Of a DNA stretch of 64,000 nucleotides, positions 9,537 to 20,299 are shown in pieces. Under the pieces are notes generated by a model. That model was not told the DNA's origin. It ran no database searches and worked only from the letters and a program-made list of their open reading frames with translations. The stretch covers positions 27,127,969-27,191,968 of the forward strand of contig JAYGXS010000005.1 in NCBI GenBank assembly GCA_036362985.1, in the 5' to 3' direction. Origin of the DNA: Ligula intestinalis. Lineage: Eukaryota; Platyhelminthes; Cestoda; Diphyllobothriidea; Diphyllobothriidae. Position 1 is the stretch's first letter. The number at the start of each line of letters is the position of its first letter. Both the position numbers and the translations under genes were made by a program.

Positions 9537-11044
9537 GTTCGCAGAGGCGTTCGAAAACGTAATTAAATTATGCGCGACGGACGCATTTAGACCAGTCGTG
9601 TTCACTATGCCAAGTGACGGTCCAGATGTTCGTCACCTAATTTAACCGGGTCGAACTAGTAGTCCCATATATGATAGAGATTATCTACAGTTCTGTTCTT
9701 CCGGAGGAAATCACCCAAATAGTAACTCGTAGTAGAATGAGGGGTAGTGAGCTTAACGCATCCTCAGAAAAAAAACACGTGTTTTCTAAGATACCTATAA
9801 AAAGTAATCCAGTTGCGCCTCCCAAAAAGCCAAAGACTAAGAGCAGGAAGCCACCGACTACCACATAAGAAGGTCATGAAAAATAACCAGTTGGGCTCTT
9901 CCAATAAGCAAACGCCAGAGCAAAAGGTAGTGACAGCCCAAGTTGAGGAAACCTGCATTTAGGTAGGGTCAAATACCTTTCAGCGCTCCCCGAATAAAGT
10001 CCCAGTTGACCATGCACAAATCGTTACTAGTCCGGATGTCCCAGCAGACATCTCCATTTTGCTAGGCCATTCTGAGTATTCCAAGTTTTCAGAGGATAAC
10101 AAAAAATTCGCACTCAATAGAAGCGTACCTTCCAAGGACAACTGCCTCATAATAAGGGACTGTAGTGGCCCTAGCAGCCACTTGGAACTTAAGAAAATCC
10201 GCCGACGCATGACTTATCTAGCCTGACAGTGTGCCCACCACCTCCTGGGGCTAGGCGCTAACTGTCATTGGCTCACGCTGTCATTGGCTCACGCTTTCAT
10301 TGGCCCATGCTAGTCTTGATATCATCCGCCTCTTGAGACGCCGGAAAAAAAACATTCGCCGGCTATTCCTGATGATCTATTCATTCCGTAGCCCACCCGA
10401 ATAGGTAACGGACGCACTACTTCGCTAGTCAACACTCTTTCTATCAATCTCCGTTCCATTAGGTACACATTAAACACTTCCTTGTACTCTGGCCATCATA
10501 ATACTTCTCCAAATCTTCTAAGGAACCAGATCCTGACATATTGTTGGTGTTAGGGTCAACCGTCTTAGCCTTAACTCCTATATAACTACCCTTAACCCCT
10601 TGCCGAAACACCCAACGAAAGGAGTGGTGCTGACAAAAGTTATTCCAAGGGCATCAAAAATGAGCTGTTGGAAATACCTCAGGAAATCTTATTTGAGTGC
10701 TCATTCGCTTTGGCAATTGCCTAACCGCAACTCAGCCAAATAGGCCACGACCACTTAAAATCGTCCAAACCAGCAACGGGAAAGCGAAATAACTACTGTC
10801 CAGGTGTCTTTGTTTGAAATACTCAGGAAATGGTTAGTTTTTTAAGCCAAATTACTTTCCTCCCGACAGCATTAAACACCCCATGCTAGCTCTAGAATTG
10901 AGAAAACGCATAATGAAAGGAGAACGGAAACTACGATCTACAAGGACCGGATAGTCAAACGCAATTCTGCCCTCTCATGGACCGAACCGATTCGAATGAC
11001 TGCGCAGGTACTCTACTAGACTGCTTTGGGGTTAAAATGGACCA

Positions 11045-11620
11045 ATCAAAAACATTAAGCTGACATTTATGTATACTAATGCACAAAGTTTAGTTTAAAA
11101 AATAAATGTTATAAGAATCAACGTATCAGAGCTCCTTCGTGATGTTATTTCGATAACGAAAACATGGCTCTCGGAGCAGATTGTCAATGGCGAGCTTGGA
11201 CAACCTGGCTTTTAACTATATCGCAAAGACATAGATAACCGAGGAGAGGGAGGCGTAGCAACCTTCGGTTTTCTAAAAAAAACTACAAATCTCTTTTGTC
11301 CGGAAGCATTATGGTTGACTGTAAGAGCAACAGTTTTCCAAAGCGTTAATATCTTATGTCTACCGAGCACCAACGAGCGATCCTGAGGCGGATGCTCTAT
11401 TGCCGGATATGCTTAAAGCCCTCGATTCGCGATCAAATTCCCCTATTGTTGGGGACTTCAATGCCCTAACATCAACTTGAACTCTTTTTCCGCTGATTGG
11501 TTTGAATCGGCATTCGGCCAGCAGTTCCTAAATACAACTCAATCCGTGCGTCTCACCCAGCACGTCACATTCCCACAATAATTAGTGAGGGCCAGCTAAT
11601 TAACTTCCTCGACACTGTGC
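11045..11620 (+). pseudogene. LINE APE endonuclease region, broken
   Basis: Short frames in succession spell TKTWLSEQIVNG, then RKDIDNRGEGGVA, then SPIVGDFNAL (a GDFNAP-like motif seen around 11440-11465). These are landmarks of the AP-like endonuclease of CR1/Jockey elements, which nicks DNA to prime reverse transcription. At least four frame disruptions separate them. Confidence 0.6.
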
Positions 11621-11694
11621 TCTAAATATCGCTTGACAATATTGACATTATGAGTTGCTAACCCTCACTAGGCCAGATTGTTTATGTAGTTATT

Positions 11695-12456
11695 ATGTGG
11701 GAATGCAGTTTATTTTCTTTGCATGCCCAACCGCAAGACCTCCAACCAAATATTTGGCGTGACGATTTCGAGGAAATGAAACATCATCTCTGTTTCATCG
11801 ACTGGACATACACACTCTCCGACAATGTTGAAGAAGCTTGGGAACAGTTCAGAGGGATAGTTTATCACCTCATTTCTAGCCACTGTCACATCACTCGCAG
11901 AAAACTTGCAAACGGACCTCGCTGGTTGACTCAGTCTTTATATTTGGAAGTTAACAAGAACAGAAAACTGTGGAAAAAGTACATAATGTATAGGTCACCT
12001 GAATCTCTAAGTAGTTACAAAATGCAGAGAAACCGATTCAAACCTCTCATTGTCCAAAACCGACAGAATTTCGAAGAGGATCTGTTAAACCGAGTCATGG
12101 TTAATCGCAAAGTACTGTACAGTAACATAAGAAAGAGTAAGTGGCACAGGGATCCTATCCCACTTCTGCGAATTTTCGAAGGTGCCGAAATCTCAGAGGA
12201 CAAGGACAAAGCTGACAAACACTTTCAGTTCTTCTGGTCCGTCCTGATGACTAAACCCGACTTTTCTTTCCCAACTTATGATGATAATTTTATGCCTTAT
12301 CTAGACACAGTCCTCTTTACCAAACATCTAATTAGGACTGAGCTTCTAAATTTGAAAGAATTGACGTCCTCAGGCCCCGATACAATCCCGGCCAAACTTT
12401 TGAAGGATCTAGCTTCTGAAACGGCCAAGCCACTAGCCGTAATCTTCCAGCCATGA
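11695..12456 (+). pseudogene. LINE ORF2 linker and RT start
   Basis: The longest uninterrupted frame in this element (253 codons). It shows WLTQSLYLEVNKNRKLWKKY, a basic linker typical of CR1-like ORF2, and near its end LKELTSSGPDTIPAKLLKDL, the RT N-terminal motif. It ends at a stop just after AVIF. It has no independent start signal, so it is part of the LINE rather than a host gene. Confidence 0.75.
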
Positions 12457-12582
12457 CTTGTTACTAGGTGATTGGAAGACGAGGACTCTCACTCCCCTTT
12501 TCAAGAGTAGAAGTCAAGCATACGCAAACAATTACAGGTCAGTCAGGCTTAAATCAGTTTTCTGCAAAACCCTGGAAAAAAT

Positions 12583-13075
12583 ATGAAAAAGGCGTCGATG
12601 AAGTTCCACGAGCAAATCAACCTCCTCTCCGATGCCCAACATGGTTTTTGCAGTGTTAGGTCCTGTCTTAACAATATGCTATTCTCACTTGATAGGTTGA
12701 CTAAAGCACGTGAAGAGGGCAACAGGGTGCATGCGATCTACATTGACTTTAAAAAGGCGTTTGACACCGTCCCTTACCAACGACATCTGCATAAACTGCG
12801 CAGCGCAGGCGTTCGCGGGCCCCTGTTCCTATTGATTCAAAACTTTTGACAAGACGGTCCAAAAGTGTACAAGTCGGTCACCAGCAGTCCTTTAATGTAC
12901 CTGTGGTGAGTGGCGTCCCAAACGGCTCAGTACAAGGTCCTACATTATTCCTTGTCTTCATCAACAACTGAGTCAGGGATACAGACTGTGATGGCACCTT
13001 GTTGGAAAATGACACAAAATTATAGAAATCCCTTCAAAATACGGCAGACGAAAACCATTTGATAAATTGAGTGGC
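12583..13075 (+). pseudogene. LINE reverse transcriptase core, mutated
   Basis: Reads DAQHGFCSVRSCLNNMLFSL, HAIYIDFKKAFDTVP (motif A, catalytic Asp present) and, after a frameshift, VPVVSGVPNGSVQGPTLFLV (motif B). The position of motif C (FADD in relatives) reads LEND, so the second catalytic strand is destroyed. Nonfunctional. Confidence 0.75.
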
Positions 13076-13080
13076 GTTAA

Positions 13081-14700
13081 TTCTGTGAAAGCCTTTTAGT
13101 TAGTAAAATCAAAATTCTAGTAATTGTTAACAAAAGCAATGTGCATTTATATTGCCGAAATTGGGAGAAGTCGCTTCTTGAAGTTATACCATATTCTATT
13201 GAGTACAACAAAACCAAACTTCTTATTGATGTTTTTTTATAATATAGACGACCTCGAAAATAAGTACAAAAGGTAAACAAGATACCCCTATGTAGAAGTT
13301 TAAAAAAATATTTTTCTGAAATTTTTCACATTCAAGCAAAACCAGGTTCAATTACGTTTAGGTAACCAGTACAACTTAGTAGCATTCAATACATTAATAA
13401 GAAGTGTCACCTCATTTTATTTAAATAACTGCGCTCACCTTGGCGGACCAACAAAGTGTCCGCATACGCTTTCGCAAAGGCAACGTAAATCAGAGCTTTT
13501 TATGTGTAAATCATGAAGAAATACACCTTTTTTGGAAGCTAAGAGTTCTGCTTATGCGTTATTTGGATACGAACCACAGAGAAGAATAACAGTTGTTTAA
13601 GAAAAAAAACATCTATATGGTTTTATTTTTCGATACTTATAAAATATCGTGGATGTAATCAACTATGGCAGAAGATAATCCATTATAGAGTGAGACGTTA
13701 GTTATGTTTTTCCATTCCAGTCAAATTCAGTCGTTTATCTTCAGGAAAATTTTGAAAATAATATTCAGACATCTCCAATATAATTGTAAAATAATATTCG
13801 ACAGGTAAGCATATAATCTAAGCACTTTTTAAAGAAAAAAATCCGTTAGTTGAACTGCGTGGTAATAAACATGAAAAAAAGGAAGATAGCATTACAAAAG
13901 AAGTAAATCTATGAGGCCCTGGGAGCATTTCTACGTCGACCTCTAACTATCCTGAAATTACCAATGATTTAGGATTCTTGACAGATTCCTCAACGTCAGC
14001 AAAATAGAATTGTGTTCCAGCGATCGCGTCATCTTCTTCTGATAGCATGACAGTGAAGACGCAAACTAATACACCCTTCAAATTCCATCACTTTCCAGGC
14101 AATTACTGTACAAATGATGCTGGCAAAGAACTAGCCCAGTGGCTGTACCATACTGACTGCGGGGGCAGGAAAGCGAACGGAAGTGAACATCAATGTTTTC
14201 TGATAAATTTACAGGTCCATACTTCACAGAATTGATAATCATACATGGTGAAATATGCCACATGGTTTACTTCGGACTGCTTCAATACGGGATATAATGT
14301 CAGTTGAGGATAAGGCTTGATATTTAGACTGCCTATGGCTTGTAACTTGGGACAAACAACTTTATAATTTGCAAATAATTTTTATGAAAAAAAATTTCTA
14401 AAATTCAAATAAATCGCTTCACATTATACGCTTTAATTTTTTTGCTGAATGTGTTATCTGTAAGGCCTTAGTTCATGGCAGATATAACCTTTATACCTAT
14501 GTCATCATATTTTGAAGAGAAAAAGCCCCGCCTCTCACGAATAATACTCATTTTTTCGCTCTGAAACTGTTTAACTTAAGGTGTTAAAACCCATACTGTT
14601 TGTAACGTGACACTTGGAGCCTACTGTGCGGGGCAATGTAGTTTTCACTTAAAACACAAATTTTGGAATTCAAGCGTTCAAAACTGCATATCAGATAGGG
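13081..14700. other. No recognisable feature
   Basis: AT-rich DNA. The open frames present are under 70 codons and have no recognisable motif. Nothing supported. Confidence 0.4.
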
Positions 14701-15594
14701 TAGAGGAGTTGGAACATCATAAGCTACACTGGAGCGAAGCGTAGATACATTGCAGGCAAGTCGTACCTACATGTAAAAGGGATGGTAAAGGACTACGGGT
14801 GTGCTGAGCAGTCGGCTTGATTGACAATCGACTCTTCGATAAGCAATCGAATGCACGTGGCTTTGCATGCACGCATGCGATATTCCCCATCCACAACATT
14901 GCAACCTAACTCGCACGCAGTGTTGTACCCCAGACAGTCTAAAATCTGTGATTTTTTTACAATAAACATGGCCCGCGATTGTCTTTTTGGAACATTTTGC
15001 GTTCCTGTTAACATATATCAAAATGATTTTTGTTCTTCTTTGACTCATTGTAGCCACAGAGACAAATCTGGGTGCCAAAACACGGAACTCGTTCTTGGAA
15101 GTTAAGTAGTTATTCAAAGAGATTTGCACTGCTGGTTTTTACCAGCATCTGGTCGACATTAAGATTGCGGTTAAAGAACCGGAGGCACCAGTGGGAGGAA
15201 TAGGTCGTTCACGAAATTCTGGATAGTTGTCTCGGATAGCGGTGACGAAGCCAGGGTGGCTTTTGACTGCGACCAGTCGTGTCCGAGACTTCTGACTGTG
15301 TGTTGTGTTTTTTTGGGAGATATGTGATGATGTAAGTTGCTTTAACTCAATTGACAAGCTAGTTCCAGTGATTTCTTCTTTGTGTTTTGCATTAACCGAA
15401 TGGGATGTCACGTGCATGTATGCTTGCCTGTATGCGTCTATGTGGGAAAGAGTCACCTGCGAAGACAAATGATGTTGAGACACAGAATTTATAGAGTAAA
15501 GGTAGAAAGCATCTTTGGCCGTGCGCCACATATTTATGCTCGATATAATGATTAAATCTACAGTCACTGATTTGTTTTAGCCAAAATAATTGGT
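14701..15594. other. Unassigned moderately GC-rich segment with overlapping short frames
   Basis: This stretch is less AT-rich than its surroundings and holds several short frames on both strands; the longest is 15139-15567 (-), 142 codons. That frame ends with SHPGFVTAIRDNYPEFRERP, which looks protein-like but which I do not recognise. It may be a decayed repeat or the remains of an exon. No start context, splice structure or duplicate supports a gene. Confidence 0.3.
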
Positions 15595-16380
15595 AAGGTC
15601 AGGTCAGGTTTTATTAAGGGAAATATAGGCAGATACCTTTGAAAACCATATTGATACAGCACAAAGTTTCAATGCATTTGATCAGCAGAACATTTCAGAA
15701 CATTGGCGTTGCCAGTAATTTGAATTGGCTAAGGGAGGGCCGACAGTGAAAAAGAATCTCTAGGCAGTGTTAAAAAAGTCTAAGGGATTAAATGTCATTT
15801 GAGAGATTTAAGGAAAAAAACTGTCACCCGAGAGGTTGGAAAGGAAAGGATGGGGTGCAGAGTATATTCAAATCGGACCGTCTGTGATAAGAGAATTTTA
15901 AGCATATGAGAAGGAGCCGATTGTGGTTTTTTGTCATAAGCCTAAGGTTCTCACGAGATAAAGATTGCGAAGGTCACACAAATGTCACCGAGTGTCGTAG
16001 ACGCGCCCATTGTGCCTCCTTGCCAACAATCGAGCATGCCGACGAACTGACAGAAAAGATGTAGTTGATAATTTGACTATACAAACATGTTTTTCAAAAG
16101 TAGCGAGTTATATGTTTTTTAATGTAATTATGCCACCAAGTCCTTTTTGCTAACCGGCAGTTTATTTTTGAGGACGTAATAGCCATAAGGTCTAAGTTAA
16201 ACGGTAAACCTGCCTTAAACGTGTCCCACCGATGACAACATGGCAATTTTCCCGAGCAGAGCATTCCACGCCTGAACTGGGAAGAGTTTTACAGAGCTGC
16301 GTAGCTTAGACCACAAGGTTCAATGGATAAGACTTTAGTAATTCCTCGTAATTGTTTAATTCTCACCAATGCTAATTTCA

Positions 16381-16988
16381 GTCGACGTTTTTGCTATGCA
16401 CGTCTAGCTTTCTCTTGAATGCGTCCATAGATGGGGACATAACTATGTCCTCGGGGAGAGCATTCCAAGCTCCATGTACTATATTACAAAGGAAGAACTT
16501 GTGTGTGTCTAGTCTGGCCCCTGTTACGCGTAGTTTGAAGAGATGCCCTCTTTAGTTCGTCGTTGTTTCTAACTTGGATAAGTCGCGAGGTAGAAGATAA
16601 CACTCATGCCCATGCATTGCATGACATTTTTGTATCAGGTCGCCACGCAGCTGTCTGTTACTTAAGGAAAAAAAGATCGAGATAAGCGTAAAGTCGTTCG
16701 TAGTGTTAAAAGTCCTGACCGATAACCCGTTTTTTTCACGCGGCTTTGGACCTTCTCGAGGGAATGTAGGTCTTTTGCGGTCCAGGGTTTCCATGCTTGG
16801 ATAGCAAACTGTAACTTTGGCTGCACAAATGTTCTCAATACCTTAGAAAAGCATTCTTTATCGAAGGCACATAAAGCCTTTATGACAAGAAACCCGAGGG
16901 AGATCGCAGACTTGGCTTCTTTTGCGCAGTGTAGCGATCGCTTGAGAGCCGTAGAGATGCATACTCCCAAATCATTTTGCACGTCCAC
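16381..16988 (-). pseudogene. LINE ORF2 C-terminal domain
   Basis: Frame 16662-16988 reads NDLGVCISTALKRSLHC, FVQPKLQFAIQAWKPW and LEKVQSRVKK, the region after the RT in CR1-like proteins. Frame 16381-16550 gives RLDTHKFFLCNIVHGAWNAL and FKRKLD, the conserved C-terminus. A frameshift lies between them. Confidence 0.7.
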
Positions 16989-17149
16989 ATCTTGCAGTTG
17001 GATGCAATATAGGCTCTAGGGTTCTGGGAGCTAGGTCAGCCAACTCAAAGGATACTGCATTTTTTCTCGTTAAACGGCAGATGCCAGTCTTTAGACCAAG
17101 TTTGAAGATGTTGTAAGTTTATCTGCAAACGCTCTTCATCAGCTGAATT

Positions 17150-17964
17150 TCTGATGACGGTCTAAATCTTAATTTCATCGGCAAACATAGCCAAATCGCA
17201 GTCCAGTTCATCGAGTCATTTAGTGAACAGTATAAGGGCCAAGGACAGAGCATTGTAAGACCCCGCTCGCGACTGCAATGTCTGCCGACTGCTGGTCACC
17301 AAAATGGATAGTTCGGGAGCGGCCAAGAAAGAAGCTTTGAATCAACTTCAGCTAATTCACTCGAAAACCTATTTGTCTGTCAAAAGCCTTCTTGAAGTCG
17401 ATGTAGATTACATGAAGCGGATTTCCTCCATCAACTGCCCGAGTCCAGCGTTCCTAACAATGGAGCAGGTTCGTCACGCAGGACCTACCTCTGCAGACTC
17501 TTTGCTGCGCATCCGGTGTAAGATTATGCTGCTCCCTGAAACGCCTCAGCTCTCGCTTGACTATTTTGTTGAATAATAGTGCAACAGATCGAAGTGAGGC
17601 TGATGTGTCTTTAACTGTGTGCGAAAACCTATATGCCGCCTTTAAACATCGGTGTGATCCGTGCGGCTTTCCAATCGGCGGGTGAACAACCTTCTTTAAA
17701 CGAGGTACTTAACGGGATGGAAAGCGGTTTGGATAACTCCTCAGCAAGCTTTTTAAGTAATTTTTGCGGGATGTCATCGGGACCAGACAATTTTGTCTCG
17801 TTTAGTGCCATCAACTCCTGAAGAACATATGCTGCGGCGAAAGCAACATTTTCAATCTTTGGCCAGTCATGTAAGCAATAGTTTGGAGGGATGTATCCGA
17901 TATCAGTCGTAAAAAACGATTTAAAAAAAATGTGGAAGATGCTCAGCTTTTGCTCCATCCTCAC
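17150..17964 (-). pseudogene. LINE reverse transcriptase, motif C reads FADE
   Basis: RT landmarks on the minus strand, in order: ALNETKLSGPDDIPQKLLKK and WKAARITPMFKGG (17629-17964), motif A VIYIDFKKAFD (about 17381-17425), and motif C MFADEIKI (about 17170-17200). The second catalytic Asp of FADD is Glu. The frame is broken between the motifs. The plus-strand frame at 17304-17576 is only its antisense shadow. Confidence 0.7.
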
Positions 17965-18027
17965 ACATTTCTGTTCGGTCGCTTGCCTTCAGAAGGAAGA
18001 CTGGGTCCCGGTTGCGTGTGGTCTTTC

Positions 18028-19025
18028 TTAAAAAGCCATACACAACTGCAGATTTGTAACTGCCTGGTTTCGTAGGTTTTTTTTTAAATCTTGGCGCACC
18101 TTGAAGACAAGTCGCTTAACGAGACTCCCTTGCGCTTTGCATGCATTTAGGGATACCGATTTTCCATCTGCTCTATATTTTCTAAACAACCGTTTCATTT
18201 TATTTAGCTCTTTCTTCAGCGCTTGACTCAGCCACTGGGGTTTTTTGTTAAGCTTTATCCGTGTAATCGGGCAGTTTTTTCTCAGAAGAGTATGCAATAA
18301 CTAACTGAACCATTCCCAATCATCAGCTTAGTTTCCGGAAAATACCAATTCCCAATTTATATTGTTTATTTCGGCCTTCATTTGGTCAAAATCCCAACGC
18401 CAAATATTTCTTTCAACCTTGGTGGGGCGTTTGGGTACAAAAAATATAGAAAAGTCTCAATTAAGTACGATGTGATCACTTCTACCTAGACGTCGATGCT
18501 GTCCAGCGATTTTTTAAGAACCAGGTCTAGGCAGTTTGAATGCTGCCCCTCACACACTCTGGTGGGAAATAGCACGCGTTGACTGAGAGCTGCACTGAGT
18601 GTCAGGTCTAGTAACCGCCAGTTGAATGCTGAGCCTCGTGCGAATGTTAAACTCCAACCGATAAGCGGGGCATTTAAGTCTCCCATAATCAAGACGTCAG
18701 CCCGAGTAACTAATCTTGCTCAATTTTCTAGTAGACCAGTGTCAGCGTCGTGATAATACCTAGGTGGACGGTACACGTTCAGAACTTGCAGGCTGGTTGA
18801 TTTCGCTACCTTTATAGTAAGCCAGATGGCCTCAGTACTGCAACAATAACCACTCTGTTTTTCCGAGACTAGCAGTCCGTGTTTAACGTAAGTTATAATA
18901 ACTCCTCCTTGGCGCCCTCCTCTATGTGCCCGGATAAGATTGAAGCCAGGTAGTGCCACTTGGCGATCATCAACGTAAGCAGAGAGCCAGGTAACTGTCA
19001 GAAATAATGTCGGGAGAAAGGTCAT
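18028..19025 (-). pseudogene. LINE APE endonuclease and linker
   Basis: Frame 18720-19025 reads TWLSAYVDDRQVALPGFNLI and GGRQGGVIITYV; frame 18486-18692 reads IMGDLNAPLIGW (the GDFNAP motif, F to L) and NCLDLVL. Together they form the AP-like endonuclease. Frame 18028-18297 has KKPQWLSQALKKELNKMKR, the basic linker before the RT. Three frames are needed to read through. Confidence 0.7.
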
Positions 19026-19099
19026 AGATCTACACTTTCAGTTCACCTAACTTGGACATCAGACTCTGTGCGTTGGTGTTGAAGAATTAAAGTAACATA

Positions 19100-20110
19100 T
19101 TTTTGCAAATTTTGTTTCCGTAGAATTGGAACTTCGTTTGGTTGTGGCTGTTTAAGCCATGCTCAGGACATTGTTCGATGTATAACCGGTTGGATCAAGA
19201 ACCTCATATTCGTGAGAGTAATTTTCCCGTTTGAGATTGCCAGGCTGGTCTGGCCATTTTTTTTGTCAAAAGTTATTCTGCCACAAGTTCCCGACATTTC
19301 ATCCGTTCCGCTGGACAGTACTCCGGCTGAAAAAAAAAACTTCTTTATGTGACTGACGAAGGCTGGTCTTTTTCGATAGGATCTGTTGAACGTGATCCTA
19401 GTTTTGCATCATTATTTTTAAAGGTTGTGGTCGCGGCGTACCTGTGGCCTCTTCGGGTCCTTTCCTGATCCAAACTGTTGACGTTTTCCCGGCATGGGAC
19501 TCATTTCTGTTGCTTTGTGTATTCGAGAGGCCAATCCCTTAATTTTTGCTTGTCATTTTGGTGTTGGAAACGTTTCTGCGATCTGTGAGCTTGAGCTAGC
19601 AGTGGGTCTCGAGGTCGGACTGGCTGGAGTCAATATTTCGCCAGTATGGGCTCTGCTGCTGTCACTCTGGGTGCTCACGTGGTCAGGCACAACAGCTTCA
19701 GGAAACTGCACGCTAAGTGTTGGCACAATCTTGTTATCTTTAATGAGAGCCTGAGGTTTTGGTGGTGGTCAAGCCGTCCCTTTGTTTTACACAGCCTGTG
19801 TGTTCGAAATTGCCTCCACTGTGGCTGCATGATTAACTATGGGTGCCTGTACTTTAGGTAAAGGCACACCTGTAGGTTTTTGAGATGTTCTACGCATAAG
19901 CACGGCAGCTGCAAGGTTTTCTGCTGAAACGAGGGGCTGATGGATAAAAACTGTCATGCCTTTCAGTTCTCCGTCGAGTTTTTCCTTTAAAACAATGGCT
20001 GCAGCATAAACTCCTGTATATTTTAATTAAGTCGACACATTTATCAAACTTTGAAGCTAGCACATACGATCCGTCGAAATAGTCTGCTACTTGCGTCGGT
20101 CGCACCCAAT
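19100..20110 (-). pseudogene. LINE ORF1-like region
   Basis: Located 5' of the endonuclease on the minus strand. Broken frames give basic sequence such as FGSGKDPKRPQVRR (about 19430-19480) and, at the far end, TQVADYFDGSYVLASKFDKC (19890-20105). The position fits the nucleic-acid-binding ORF1 of a CR1-like element. I cannot identify a specific domain. Confidence 0.45.
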
Positions 20111-20140
20111 TGGTAAGATTTATAGATCTTGTTACGCACC

Positions 20141-20214
20141 GTGCGTCGGTGGCGTAGTGGTTAGGGACGCGGCCTCGTGACGGAAGTGTTTTGAATTCGA
20201 GCCCATCTCACGCC
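20141..20214 (+). repeat. tRNA-derived SINE head
   Basis: Contains an A box (ggcgtagtggttaggg) and a B-box-like gaattcgagccc with tRNA spacing, flanked by gcgtcgg/cacgcc ends. It abuts the 5' end of the LINE at 15595-20120. The non-tRNA tail continues to about 20290. It is a SINE rather than a functional tRNA because the arms do not pair throughout. Confidence 0.5.
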
Positions 20215-20299
20215 AAATTTTGCATTTGGCTTCTAGTCTGCATAACGGCGTATAAAAATTGTATTTTCAGCACAAAGGTTAAAATATTGCGTTGTTGTC

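Larger units (their letters stand above)
9600..13080 (+). mobile_element. CR1-like non-LTR retrotransposon (LINE-1 of this window), decayed
   Basis: A LINE in plus orientation. ORF1-like sequence (about 9671-10900) is basic and frameshifted. ORF2 begins near 11045 with a KLTFMYTNAQSL-like start of an APE-type endonuclease. It continues with TKTWLSEQIVNGELGQPGF (about 11155-11215), a linker (11695-12300) and the RT (12300-13075). Stops and frameshifts are frequent. The 3' end after about 13080 is lost or unrecognisable. The second copy of this class lies at 15595-20120 in the opposite orientation. Confidence 0.75.
15595..20120 (-). mobile_element. CR1-like non-LTR retrotransposon, nearly full length, decayed
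   Basis: Minus-strand LINE. Its 3' end is probably near 15595, where acctgacctgacc lies. ORF2 runs from about 19030 down to 16380: endonuclease, linker, RT and C-terminal domain. ORF1-like sequence lies at about 19100-20110. Every domain is present but split by frameshifts and stops. It faces the plus-strand LINE at 9600-13080. Confidence 0.75.

Noticed and set aside
17304..17576. 90-codon plus-strand frame
   Set aside because: Antisense of the LINE RT motif A region (VIYIDFKKAFD on the minus strand).
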